In this document: positions 1 to 7,577 of the stretch, piece by piece | How positions within the stretch are numbered: position 1 is the stretch's first letter | Layout: each line of letters starts with the position of its first letter | Origin: JBJXGV01 sp046160485 | GTDB taxonomy: Bacteria; Orphanbacterota; Orphanbacteria; JBJXGV01 | DNA length: 41,353 nucleotides | Reading direction: 5' to 3' | Assembly (NCBI GenBank): GCA_046160485.1 | Contig: JBJXGV010000035.1 | Location: 1 to 41,353 of the forward strand | Made by a program: the position numbers and the translations under genes | Notes under the pieces: model-generated | The model's input: only the letters and a program-made list of their open reading frames with translations | The model's database searches: none | Told to the model about the DNA's origin: nothing

Positions 1-73
1 CCGAGTTCAACCTCCCTCGCATCCGTGGAAGCGTGGCTTCAACCGAAAACTCCAACGCGCCTCCACACCAACC

Positions 74-125
74 GGGGGGGACATTTCTATGTCGCAGTAG
101 GGGGGACATTCTCACGTTGCAACGA
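74..125. repeat. Tandem GGGGGGACATT modules, probable insertion-sequence end
   Basis: Two consecutive copies of a module that starts with a run of six or seven G followed by ACATT, then a CTAYGTYGCA-like or CTCACGTTGCAA tail (74-99 and 100-125). Repeated GGGGACATT(T)CT units of this sort are typical of the multiple terminal repeats of IS21-type and related DDE insertion sequences. No transposase reading frame is present, so this is either the edge of an element lying to the left of the window or a scar. The rest of the first 165 bases shows nothing else that I can identify. Confidence 0.5.
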
Positions 126-165
126 CAGGCGCGTCCCGTTCGAGCGCACCTCGCCGCGTGCGGAG

Positions 166-1638
166 CTACTTCGGCAGCGTGATCGCGTTCTTCTCGAAGA
201 GCGTCTTAAGCCCCGCCTTGTCGATCGCCTTCGCGTACGCGTCGACCGGCGCCACGACCTTCTTCTTCACGAGCTCGATAAGCGCGTCGTTGAGAAGCGT
301 CATCCCGTCGCCGCGCGACGTTTGCATGATCGATGGGATCTGGAACATCTTCCCTTCGCGAATCATGTTCGCGATCGCGTTGTTGACGACGAGAATCTCG
401 AGGGCCGCGACGCGTCCGCCGCCTTGCTTCTTCAGAAGCGTCTGGCAGATGACGACCTTCAGCGAGTCCGCGAGCATGAGGCGAATCTGCCCCTGCCGGT
501 CCGCGGGAAACTGATCGACGATGCGGCTGACGGTCGACACGGCCGTCGTCGTGTGAAGCGTTCCGAAGACGAGGTGCCCGGTCTCGGAGGTCTCGATCGC
601 CATCTCGGTCGTCTCGAGATCGCGCATCTCGCCGACGAGGATGATGTCCGGATCCTCTCTGAGGGCCGCGCGAAGCGCATCCTTGAACGACCGCGTGTGC
701 TCGCCGATCTCGCGCTGATTCACGAGGCACTTTCGATTCTCGTGCAAGAACTCGATCGGATCTTCGATCGTGATGATGTGATCGCTCCGCTCGGTGTTCA
801 TCTTGTCGATGAGCGCGGTCAGCGTCGTCGATTTGCCGCTCCCCGTCGGCCCCGTCACGAGTACGAGCCCCTTGTGCATCTTCGTGATGACGTTGACGAT
901 TCCCTCGGGAAGTCCGATGTCGGACGCATTCATCACCTGCGACGGAACGGTGCGGAAGACTCCGCCGACGCCCTTGCGGTCGCGGAAGAGGTTCACGCGG
1001 AATCGCCCGAGCCCTTCGGCGTGATATGCGAAATCGGTATCCTCGCGTTCCTTGAAATCGCGGCGATTCTTCGCGGGCGTCACTTCGAAGAGCATCTGCT
1101 CGACTTCGATCGGAGGAAGCACGGGAAACTCCGCGAGCGGAATCATCTCGCCGTCGACGCGAAGCGTCGGGCGATTCATCGAGGACATATGAAGGTCGGA
1201 CGCACGGCGCGAGAGCATGAGCGTTAAGAAGGCGTGCAAGCGCGGTTCCGTGCCGGCGGGGCGCTCCATTCGCTCCGGCGGAGGCGTGACGCCCGCGGCC
1301 GGCGCGTCGAGATTGCTCGGCGCAGGGGGCGTCGCGCCATCGGGCCGGAAACGCACGCGCAATCCCTCGCCCTGCGCCGAGGCGACGCCAGAGACCGTAA
1401 TCCCCGCTGGACTCGAATAGACGAAGTTCGCGGCGCGGTCCTTCTCGAGCCGCGCAACACCCGGTTCGCCGAGTACCGCCGTCAGAATCTTCATGATGAT
1501 GGCGTCCGACATCTCGGGAACGGAGACGGCCACCGACGACCCGCCGACGACGAGGGTCGGCTTCTTTCCCTCCTCGAGAAGCAATTCGGTCGCTTGGTGC
1601 TTTCGCATCGCGACAAGCAAGAGGTCGATATCAGACAT
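166..1638 (-). CDS. pilT: PilT-family type IV pilus retraction ATPase with an extra N-terminal domain
   Basis: Hexameric cytoplasmic ATPase of the secretion-ATPase superfamily, expected to drive pilus retraction (twitching). Visible motifs are Walker A GPTGSGKST (about residues 263-271), Asp box ITIEDPIEF (about 289-297), Walker B ILVGEMRD (about 333-340), His box GHLVFGTLHT (about 354-363) and AIANMIREG (about 421-429), which matches the PilT-diagnostic AIRNLIRE motif. At 490 aa it is about 130 aa longer than ordinary PilT. The excess is an N-terminal stretch (1-105) that resembles the normal PilT N-terminal domain (about 135-230) without the ATPase core, then a Pro-rich linker. ATG start; it overlaps the end of the upstream gene by 8 bp, so the two are probably translationally coupled. 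PilU is less likely given the AIANMIRE motif. Confidence 0.9.
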   Translation of the reverse strand: MSDIDLLLVAMRKHQATELLLEEGKKPTLVVGGSSVAVSVPEMSDAIIMKILTAVLGEPGVARLEKDRAANFVYSSPAGITVSGVASAQGEGLRVRFRPDGATPPAPSNLDAPAAGVTPPPERMERPAGTEPRLHAFLTLMLSRRASDLHMSSMNRPTLRVDGEMIPLAEFPVLPPIEVEQMLFEVTPAKNRRDFKEREDTDFAYHAEGLGRFRVNLFRDRKGVGGVFRTVPSQVMNASDIGLPEGIVNVITKMHKGLVLVTGPTGSGKSTTLTALIDKMNTERSDHIITIEDPIEFLHENRKCLVNQREIGEHTRSFKDALRAALREDPDIILVGEMRDLETTEMAIETSETGHLVFGTLHTTTAVSTVSRIVDQFPADRQGQIRLMLADSLKVVICQTLLKKQGGGRVAALEILVVNNAIANMIREGKMFQIPSIMQTSRGDGMTLLNDALIELVKKKVVAPVDAYAKAIDKAGLKTLFEKNAITLPK

Positions 1639-2158
1639 GTGCAGGCTCCTGTGACTCCGATTCGCCGCTGCCCTCGGCCCCGCAGAACTCGAGCGGCACG
1701 GCCCAGCGCACAGCGCTCTTATTCACCGCGTAGAACTCGGGCCCGCTTTTGAGACTGATGAACGAACTCGTGTTGTTCAGCACGTCGATGAGACGCGGTC
1801 CCGGCACGGAGGCGTCGGAAAGATTGACGTCGCCTTCGAGCACGACGCTGTCCACCAAATGAATCTCGGCGCGCTGAAGAATCGCGAACTCGGTGCTGGC
1901 TCCATGATGCGCGAGCGCGTCGAGCGACGCAGCGATCGCGATGATCTCTCCCTTGCCGACGATGCGAACTTCACCCGACGAAAATCGAACCGGCATGAAC
2001 GGAAGCGGCTCGTTGAGGAATTCGGAGAGGCCCTGCGCGCCCTCGTGAAACGGGGAATAGAAATTGAGAAAGATCTGGCCAGACCACTCGCGTGCGCCGC
2101 GCATGAGTACGCGCACGGTGACGGCCTGCTTCGGGATCTTGAGACTCCCCTCGGACAT
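1631..2158 (-). CDS. Conserved protein of unknown function upstream of pilT
   Basis: A 175-aa soluble protein with no signal peptide or membrane segment. The start is chosen at the ATG preceded by GGAGG at 9-bp spacing; longer in-frame versions have a low-complexity Arg/Ala N-terminus and no ribosome binding site. The sequence alternates beta-rich segments such as VTVRVLMRG and IFLNFYSPF with EIHLVDSVVLEGDV. This resembles small proteins encoded next to pilT in other bacteria (DUF6812-like, recalled without a search). Its end overlaps the pilT start by 8 bp, which suggests a pilus-related accessory role, but no function is assigned. Confidence 0.7.
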   Translation of the reverse strand: MSEGSLKIPKQAVTVRVLMRGAREWSGQIFLNFYSPFHEGAQGLSEFLNEPLPFMPVRFSSGEVRIVGKGEIIAIAASLDALAHHGASTEFAILQRAEIHLVDSVVLEGDVNLSDASVPGPRLIDVLNNTSSFISLKSGPEFYAVNKSAVRWAVPLEFCGAEGSGESESQEPAHV

Positions 2159-2250
2159 GAGAGCGCCCTCCAACGATCGGTGACGTGCGGAAAGAACGAT
2201 TCCTGATTTTCGGCCTGCGTGCGGGATTTCTTGAGCGGGGCGGTGGAGCG

Positions 2251-4596
2251 CTATCGCGATTGCGTAAGAGGAAGCGCGACGGTGCGCGCCTCGGCCGTGC
2301 GGCCCGCCTCGGCAAGCGCGCGCGCCAGAAGGACGCGGATTTCGCGATCCGCGGGCGCGCGATCCAGAAGCGGAGAAAGAACGCGCACCGCGCCGGCGGG
2401 ATCGCCTTCCTTCAGGAGCGCTTCGCCCCACCGGCGGCGGCGCGCATCGCCGAGCGTCGTGCCCGCCGCGTCGAGCCGCGCGTACGCGGAGGAAATTCTC
2501 AGCGAGGCGAGGTGCGCGGATGGATCGGTGGAAAGCGCTGCCTCGTACTCGCGCGCGGCCGCGTCGAACTCTTCGAGTTCGAGGTGGCAGCGCGCAAGGT
2601 AGAGGCGCGAGCGCGCAAACGCAGGATAGCGATCGCGGACGGCGACGAGTTCGGAGCGCGCGCGCGGCCAGTCGCGCAGGTCGGCGAACGCGCGGCCACG
2701 CTGGTACGCGACGGACGTTTCGCCGTGGAGCGCGACGAGTTGCGCGCGCACGTGCGCGGCGTTCGCGGAGTCGGCACCGCCCGGCCCGCTCGCGTCGCGC
2801 GCGCGATCCGCAAGCGCCGATCGCAGCGCGCCCGCGGCGAGCGCGCGCGTCGGCCGGGTCTGGAGGAATCGCCGCGCGCCGTCTTCATCGCCAATCCGCG
2901 CGAGCGAACGCGCGCGCACGAAGAGAGCGGCGTCGCCGAACCAGGCGTGGCCATCGAGACCATCGCAATCCGCGGCGGCGACGGAGTCGTGGCCCGCCGC
3001 GGAGAAGAACCTTCCGGCGAGGAAGCGCCCCTCGCGCACGCCAATACTCCGCGCGGCCGCGGCAACCGCCTCGCGCGCGCGATCAGGAACCGCGGCCGTG
3101 CGCTCCGCCCCGAGCGAAGGGAGGTACTCGAGCAGATCGGGCGACCAGAGCGCGGCGGCCAGCGCGAGACGACGGTAATCCGCCATTTGGCCGCGGTCGT
3201 ACGCGGCGCGCGCCTTCGCGACGAGCGGCTCCGCGGCGCGCTGCGCGAAGAACTCCGCGCGATAGCCGCGCAGAAGATCGGCCTCCGCGAGAGGCAGGAG
3301 CAACACCGCGGCGGCAATCGCCGGCACGGCGAAGGAGCGCCAGTTGCGCGCGCGAATCCGAGCGACGAACCAAGTGACCGCGACACCCGCGAACAGCGAC
3401 ATCGGCAGAACGACAGGCAGCCGCTGACGACTCGACACGAAGAGCGAGAGCGCGGAGAAGAAGTACGCGGCGAGTACGCCGAGGGGAAGGGCGGCGGCGC
3501 GCGGGCCGCGGAACGCAACCGCAGCGCCCGCGCATCCCAGCGCCGCGATGAGCGCGAACGAGAGCGGGGCGAGCCTGCGCGCGCGCTCCGCGAGCGCGAC
3601 CGCCTGAGGGACATCGTGGAACTCGTCGCCGGAGAAAAACGCGATCGCCTTGCGCCTCTCCAGCCGCAAGTAGCCGCCGAGATCGTCGCGAATAAACGCG
3701 AGCGCGCGTTCCCGCCAAAGAGAATCCGACTCGGGCGCGCTCACACCTCGGCCGAGATCGGCCGCCGCGAGTTCGCGATACAACTCGTGTGCGTAGTCGC
3801 CGTCGCGAACGAATGCCGCGGGCATCTCGCTGAAAAGCGGCGGATACGCGACGCCCACCCCTTTCGACTCGGGATTGCTTCCTTGATGAAAAACCTGCCC
3901 GCCGCTCATCGCCTCGCCGAAGCCTCCCCCGCCCGCTGCAAGGGCGATCGCGAGCGGGATGAGGCCCGCGAGCACGCCGGCGCCAAAGAACGCCGCGCGC
4001 GCGCGCGGCTGCGGCCGCCACGGCGCGCGCTCGGGAGCCGGGAAGAAGAGCGCGACGAGCACGAACGGCGCGATCAGCAGAGCGTTCGGCCGAGTCGCGA
4101 TCGCAAGCCCGCACGCAACGCCGAGTCCGGCGATCGCGCCGCGGCCGCGTCCTGCCGCGCCGAGCGCGAGCACGACCGCGAGGAGAAAAAGCGACAGAGC
4201 TTCCGGTTCGAGGGTGATTTCGTATGCGAGGAGGGTCGCGTATGTCGAGTAGAGGAACGTCGCGATGAGCGCGGAAGCGGCACCGAAAAGCGTGCGCGTC
4301 GCAACGAAGAGCAACAGCGCGGAGGCCACGCCGAGAGCGCATTGCGCGACCACGAGCGCCGCGTGGGGCTCCGCGATCAGCGATCGAGCGGCAACATGGA
4401 ACCCGAGACAGAGCGGACTAAAATCGAGAAGCCGCGCGCCGAGCGGGCGACCGCTCACGATTTCGTTCGCGGCCCACGTGTACTTGCCGAAGTACTCGGC
4501 GCCGAGCGCGGCCGGCAGAAGCGCCGCGCGCGGAACGAAGGCGATCGCGGCGGCCGCGACCCAGAGTGCGACGGCAGAACGCGACGACTTCAACAT
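2251..4596 (-). CDS. GT39/PMT-like integral membrane glycosyltransferase with C-terminal TPR repeats
   Basis: A 781-aa protein. The first roughly 430 residues form about ten hydrophobic segments with a first periplasmic loop carrying acidic residues (EYFGKY, DFSPL). This is the topology of GT-C glycosyltransferases of the Dol-P-Man mannosyltransferase/ArnT type that use polyprenyl-phosphate sugars. The C-terminal part (about 590-775) has tetratricopeptide-like helix pairs with typical A/Y/L spacing (for example ALSTDPS, YLARCHLELEEFD). GT39-TPR fusions of this kind are common in high-GC environmental bacteria. The substrate cannot be told from sequence. The ATG start lies 43 bp downstream of tRNA-Arg and has only a weak ribosome binding site (GCGGA), so co-transcription with the tRNA is possible. 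Confidence 0.7.
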   Translation of the reverse strand: MLKSSRSAVALWVAAAAIAFVPRAALLPAALGAEYFGKYTWAANEIVSGRPLGARLLDFSPLCLGFHVAARSLIAEPHAALVVAQCALGVASALLLFVATRTLFGAASALIATFLYSTYATLLAYEITLEPEALSLFLLAVVLALGAAGRGRGAIAGLGVACGLAIATRPNALLIAPFVLVALFFPAPERAPWRPQPRARAAFFGAGVLAGLIPLAIALAAGGGGFGEAMSGGQVFHQGSNPESKGVGVAYPPLFSEMPAAFVRDGDYAHELYRELAAADLGRGVSAPESDSLWRERALAFIRDDLGGYLRLERRKAIAFFSGDEFHDVPQAVALAERARRLAPLSFALIAALGCAGAAVAFRGPRAAALPLGVLAAYFFSALSLFVSSRQRLPVVLPMSLFAGVAVTWFVARIRARNWRSFAVPAIAAAVLLLPLAEADLLRGYRAEFFAQRAAEPLVAKARAAYDRGQMADYRRLALAAALWSPDLLEYLPSLGAERTAAVPDRAREAVAAAARSIGVREGRFLAGRFFSAAGHDSVAAADCDGLDGHAWFGDAALFVRARSLARIGDEDGARRFLQTRPTRALAAGALRSALADRARDASGPGGADSANAAHVRAQLVALHGETSVAYQRGRAFADLRDWPRARSELVAVRDRYPAFARSRLYLARCHLELEEFDAAAREYEAALSTDPSAHLASLRISSAYARLDAAGTTLGDARRRRWGEALLKEGDPAGAVRVLSPLLDRAPADREIRVLLARALAEAGRTAEARTVALPLTQSR

Positions 4597-4639
4597 TCCG
4601 CAGCGAAAACGAGCGATGAGAAAACACGTGAGAAAAAAG

Positions 4640-4715
4640 TGGTGCGCCCGAGAGGACTCGAACCTCTGCCACCGGCTCCGGAGGCCGGTGCTCTATCCAA
4701 CTGAGCTACGGGCGC
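4640..4715 (-). tRNA. tRNA-Arg(CCG)
   Basis: Reverse-complement cloverleaf with acceptor stem GCGCCCG/CGGGCGC, a D-arm containing AGCTCAGTTGGATAGAGC, anticodon stem CCGGC/GCCGG with loop CTCCGGA (anticodon CCG, reading CGG), a T-arm with GAGGTTCGAACCTC, discriminator A and an encoded CCA. The length is 76 nt including CCA. It is followed by CTTTTTT, a possible stop for transcription, and preceded by a near-consensus promoter. Confidence 0.97.
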
Positions 4716-4755
4716 GCGACGTCGATGGACGCAAGTAGCGGAGAACTCCGTCGGC

Positions 4756-4784
4756 AGTGTATGCGGCGCGCCAGGCCCCGTCAA
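4756..4784 (-). promoter_or_regulatory. Sigma-70 type promoter of tRNA-Arg
   Basis: On the minus strand TTGACG (-35) and TACACT (-10) are separated by exactly 17 bp. Transcription would begin near 4748, about 33 nt before the mature tRNA. The promoter lies between the trpB stop codon and the tRNA, so the tRNA has its own promoter although it follows the trp operon. Confidence 0.75.
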
Positions 4785-4798
4785 CGAGCCAGACGAAC

Positions 4799-6085
4799 TC
4801 ACGCGCCGCGCCGGCGCGCGCGAGCGACACGCTGCGCGCGCGGGGCGGACGACGCGGGCGCAGCGAGTATCTCGGACACCGTCTGCACATCTTTGTCGCC
4901 GCGGCCCGACACGTTCACGATGATGAGTTCGTTTCGCGCGAAGCGTGCTCGCTCGCGCATGACGTACGCGACGGCGTGCGCGCTCTCGAGCGCGGGCATG
5001 ATTCCTTCGAGCGTGGAGAGAAGCTGGAACGCGGCGAGCGCTTCGCCGTCTGTAGCATGGGTGTATTCGACGCGGCCGCTTTCGCGCAAGAAACTGTGCT
5101 CTGGTCCGATTCCGGGATAGTCGAGCCCCGCGGAAACCGAGTGCGTCGTCTTGATCTGGCCGCCCGTGTCTTGCAACACATACGAACGCGTTCCCTGGAA
5201 CACGCCCGCGCGTCCGCCGCGGAAGCGAGCCGCGTGGCGTCCGGATGAGATTCCCGCTCCGCCCGCCTCGACGCCCACCATGCGCACCTTCGCGTCGTCG
5301 AGAAACTCGGTGAAAAGGCCGATCGAGTTCGAACCGCCGCCGACACACGCAACGAGCCGGTCCGGCAGCCGTCCCTCCGCGCGCAGAATCTGCCGCTTCG
5401 CCTCCTTGCCGATGACGCGATGAAAATCGCGAACCATCATCGGGTAAGGATGCGGCCCGAGCACGGAGCCGAGGATGTAGAACGTATCGCGCACATTCGT
5501 GACCCAGTCGCGCATCGCTTCGTTGATCGCGTCCTTCAGCGTGCGGCTCCCCGCGTCGACGCCGACGACGAACGCGCCGAGTGTGCGCATGCGAAAAACG
5601 TTGAGCGCCTGCCGCCGCATGTCCTCGGTCCCCATGTAGACTGTGCAGCGCAGGCCGAAGAGCGCGGCCGCCGTCGCGGTCGCCACGCCGTGCTGCCCTG
5701 CGCCGGTCTCGGCGATGACGCGCCCCTTCCCCATCGCGCGCGCCAGGAGCGCCTGTCCGATCGTGTTGTTGATCTTGTGCGCGCCGGTGTGGAGCAGATC
5801 CTCTCGCTTCAAGTAGACGCGCCCGCGACCGAGCCACTGCGACAGACGCGCCGCATGCGTCAGCGGCGTCGGCCGTCCGCAGAAGTCGCGCAACGTACGC
5901 GCGAGTTCGGCGCGGAACGCGGCCGTGCGTCCGATCGTTCTGTACGCGTGCTCCAATTCCTCGAGCGGACGCATGAGCGTCTCCGGCACGAAGCGGCCGC
6001 CGAACGCGCCGAAGTAGCCCGCGCGATCCGGGAGCCCGGTCGTCATCCGCGCGCGCGATCCTGCTCGAATTCCGTTTCGTCGCAT
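4799..6085 (-). CDS. trpB: Tryptophan synthase beta chain
   Basis: Condenses indole with L-serine to give L-tryptophan using PLP. The PLP lysine lies in HTGAHKINN (about residue 104), followed by ETGAGQHG and the phosphate-binding CVGGGSNSIG. EGIMPALESAHA is also canonical. It is a TrpB1-type protein of 428 aa from the chosen start. Three starts are possible. An ATG overlaps the trpF stop as ATGA at 6118 (27 extra residues). The ATG at 6085 has GGAGG four bases upstream, the same spacing as at trpF. The ATG at 6046 (MTTGLPD) best fits family length but has no ribosome binding site. I chose 6085. It is the last gene of the trpDCFB unit, and no trpA follows. Confidence 0.93.
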   Translation of the reverse strand: MRRNGIRAGSRARMTTGLPDRAGYFGAFGGRFVPETLMRPLEELEHAYRTIGRTAAFRAELARTLRDFCGRPTPLTHAARLSQWLGRGRVYLKREDLLHTGAHKINNTIGQALLARAMGKGRVIAETGAGQHGVATATAAALFGLRCTVYMGTEDMRRQALNVFRMRTLGAFVVGVDAGSRTLKDAINEAMRDWVTNVRDTFYILGSVLGPHPYPMMVRDFHRVIGKEAKRQILRAEGRLPDRLVACVGGGSNSIGLFTEFLDDAKVRMVGVEAGGAGISSGRHAARFRGGRAGVFQGTRSYVLQDTGGQIKTTHSVSAGLDYPGIGPEHSFLRESGRVEYTHATDGEALAAFQLLSTLEGIMPALESAHAVAYVMRERARFARNELIIVNVSGRGDKDVQTVSEILAAPASSAPRAQRVARARRRGA

Positions 6086-6114
6086 CGATCCTCCGCTGTC
6101 GCCACGCTCGCGCT

Positions 6115-6765
6115 TCATGCAACGCCCGCCGCTGTTCGCGCGGCCTCCACGAAGCGCAGGACGCGATCGCGATCCTTCCGCCCGGGGGCCGACTCGACGC
6201 CGCTCGACACATCGACCGCCGCCGGGCGCACGATGCGCACCGCATGGCCGACCGTTTCGGGCGTGAGCCCGCCCGCGAGAAACACGCGGCGGTCGAGCAC
6301 GGCGCTTCGCGCCAGCTCGAGATCGAGCGGCACTCCCGCGCCACCTCGTTTCTCGGCGTGGTATGGCTCGATGAGAAGCGCGTGACATCCCGCATAGTCG
6401 TCGAGCGCGCCGAGCGAGCCGGGTCCCGAAAGGCGCAACGTCTTGACGACGGGTGCGATTCGCCCCGCCTCCGCGCAATACGCCGGCGTCTCGTCGCCGT
6501 GAAGCTGGAGGATGTCGAGACTCGCGGTGCGCGCGGCGCGCGACAGCTCCGCGATCGACGCGTTGACGAATACGCCGGCGAAGAGAGGCCGGCTCGCCCG
6601 CGTGCGGCCCCGCGCATCGAGTGTTTCGCGCCACGCGGCGACATGCTCGGGCTCGACGCGGCGCGGGCTCTCCGCGAAAACGAAACCGGCGTAGTCGGCG
6701 CCCGCTTCGCATACGACCGCGAGATCCTCCACGTGCGCGATCCCGCAAATCTTCACGCGGATCAC
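6115..6765 (-). CDS. trpF: Phosphoribosylanthranilate isomerase
   Basis: Amadori rearrangement of N-(5-phosphoribosyl)anthranilate to CdRP, the third step of tryptophan synthesis. It is a 216-aa TIM barrel. VKICG near the N-terminus holds the general-base Cys, LQLHGDE is the family signature, and VDVSSGVES near the C-terminus holds the general-acid Asp and phosphate-binding loop. The start is a GTG overlapping the trpC stop as GTGA, with GGAGG four bases before it. Its own stop overlaps an ATG as ATGA. Confidence 0.94.
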   Translation of the reverse strand: MIRVKICGIAHVEDLAVVCEAGADYAGFVFAESPRRVEPEHVAAWRETLDARGRTRASRPLFAGVFVNASIAELSRAARTASLDILQLHGDETPAYCAEAGRIAPVVKTLRLSGPGSLGALDDYAGCHALLIEPYHAEKRGGAGVPLDLELARSAVLDRRVFLAGGLTPETVGHAVRIVRPAAVDVSSGVESAPGRKDRDRVLRFVEAARTAAGVA

Positions 6766-7577
6766 ACCGCCTCCACAAGCTCGCGCGTTTTCGCTTCCGG
6801 ATCGCCGCTTCTCAGAAGAGACGCGCCGACGAGAAACGTGCGGACTCCCGCGGCAACGACGCGGCGCACATCGGCCGCGGATTCGATGCCGCTCTCGCTG
6901 ACGACGAGGCGCCCCGCGGGAACGCGGCGGGCAAGGCGTTCCGTGACCGCAAGATCGGTGGAAAGCGTTGCGAGATCGCGATTGTTGATCCCCACGATCG
7001 GATGCGGCGCCGGGAGCGCGAGCGCGGCGTCGAGCTCGCGCTCGTCGTGCGCCTCGACGACGACGTCGAGCCGCCATTCCGCGGCGAGCGCGTGGAGGTC
7101 GCGCAGCATCGCGCCCTCGAGCGCGCGAACGATCAGCAGCACCGCGTCCGCGCCGAGCGCACGCGACTCGACGATCTGGTACGGATCGATCAGGAACTCC
7201 TTGCGCAAGATCGGCAGGCGTGTGGCGCGGCGGCACGCGTCGATGTCGTCATCGCGGCCGCCGAAGTAGGCGGCGTCGGTAAGAACCGAAAGCGCGCGTG
7301 CGCCTCCGCGCTCATACGACGCGGCGATCGCCGCGAGATCGGGATCGCCCGCGGCGTCGCCGCGGAGCATTCCCGCGGAAGGCGACCGGCGCTTCACCTC
7401 CGCGATGATCGCGACAGCGCCTGCGTGGGCCTCCAGCGCGCGGCGAAATTCGCGCGGCGGCTCCGCGGCGTGCGCGCGGGTCTCGATGTCGGCGCGGCTT
7501 ACGCGCAGCTTTCGCGCGGCGACCTCGCGGCGCTTCCCATCGAGGATTTCGTCGAGGAGCGTCTTGATCGGCGTCAG
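6762..7577 (-). CDS. trpC: Indole-3-glycerol phosphate synthase with a non-canonical start codon
   Basis: Converts CdRP to indole-3-glycerol phosphate with loss of CO2 and water; TIM barrel. Catalytic motifs are complete: AEVKRRSPS, LRKEFLID, VVEAHDERELD, GINNRDL and VSESGIES. The N-terminus TLLDEILDGKRREVAARK is the normal start of the family, but no ATG, GTG or TTG lies in frame near it. The first downstream GTG is inside the catalytic AEVK strand. The coordinates given use CTG, which overlaps the trpD stop as CTGA, mirroring the GTGA and ATGA junctions elsewhere in the operon (271 aa). An ATC at 7568, with GGGAG nine bases upstream, is the other candidate. The function is firm and the start is uncertain. 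Confidence 0.9.
   Translation of the reverse strand: MTPIKTLLDEILDGKRREVAARKLRVSRADIETRAHAAEPPREFRRALEAHAGAVAIIAEVKRRSPSAGMLRGDAAGDPDLAAIAASYERGGARALSVLTDAAYFGGRDDDIDACRRATRLPILRKEFLIDPYQIVESRALGADAVLLIVRALEGAMLRDLHALAAEWRLDVVVEAHDERELDAALALPAPHPIVGINNRDLATLSTDLAVTERLARRVPAGRLVVSESGIESAADVRRVVAAGVRTFLVGASLLRSGDPEAKTRELVEAV

Noticed and set aside
4621..4640. Intrinsic terminator after tRNA-Arg
   Set aside because: There is a run of six T after the CCA but no separate stem-loop before it, so only a T-run can be claimed.
2185..4704. A long plus-strand reading frame (839 codons) opposite the GT39-like gene
   Set aside because: It is Arg/Glu/Ala-rich with no domain, lies fully antisense to a protein with clear membrane helices and TPRs, and is explained by third-position GC bias.
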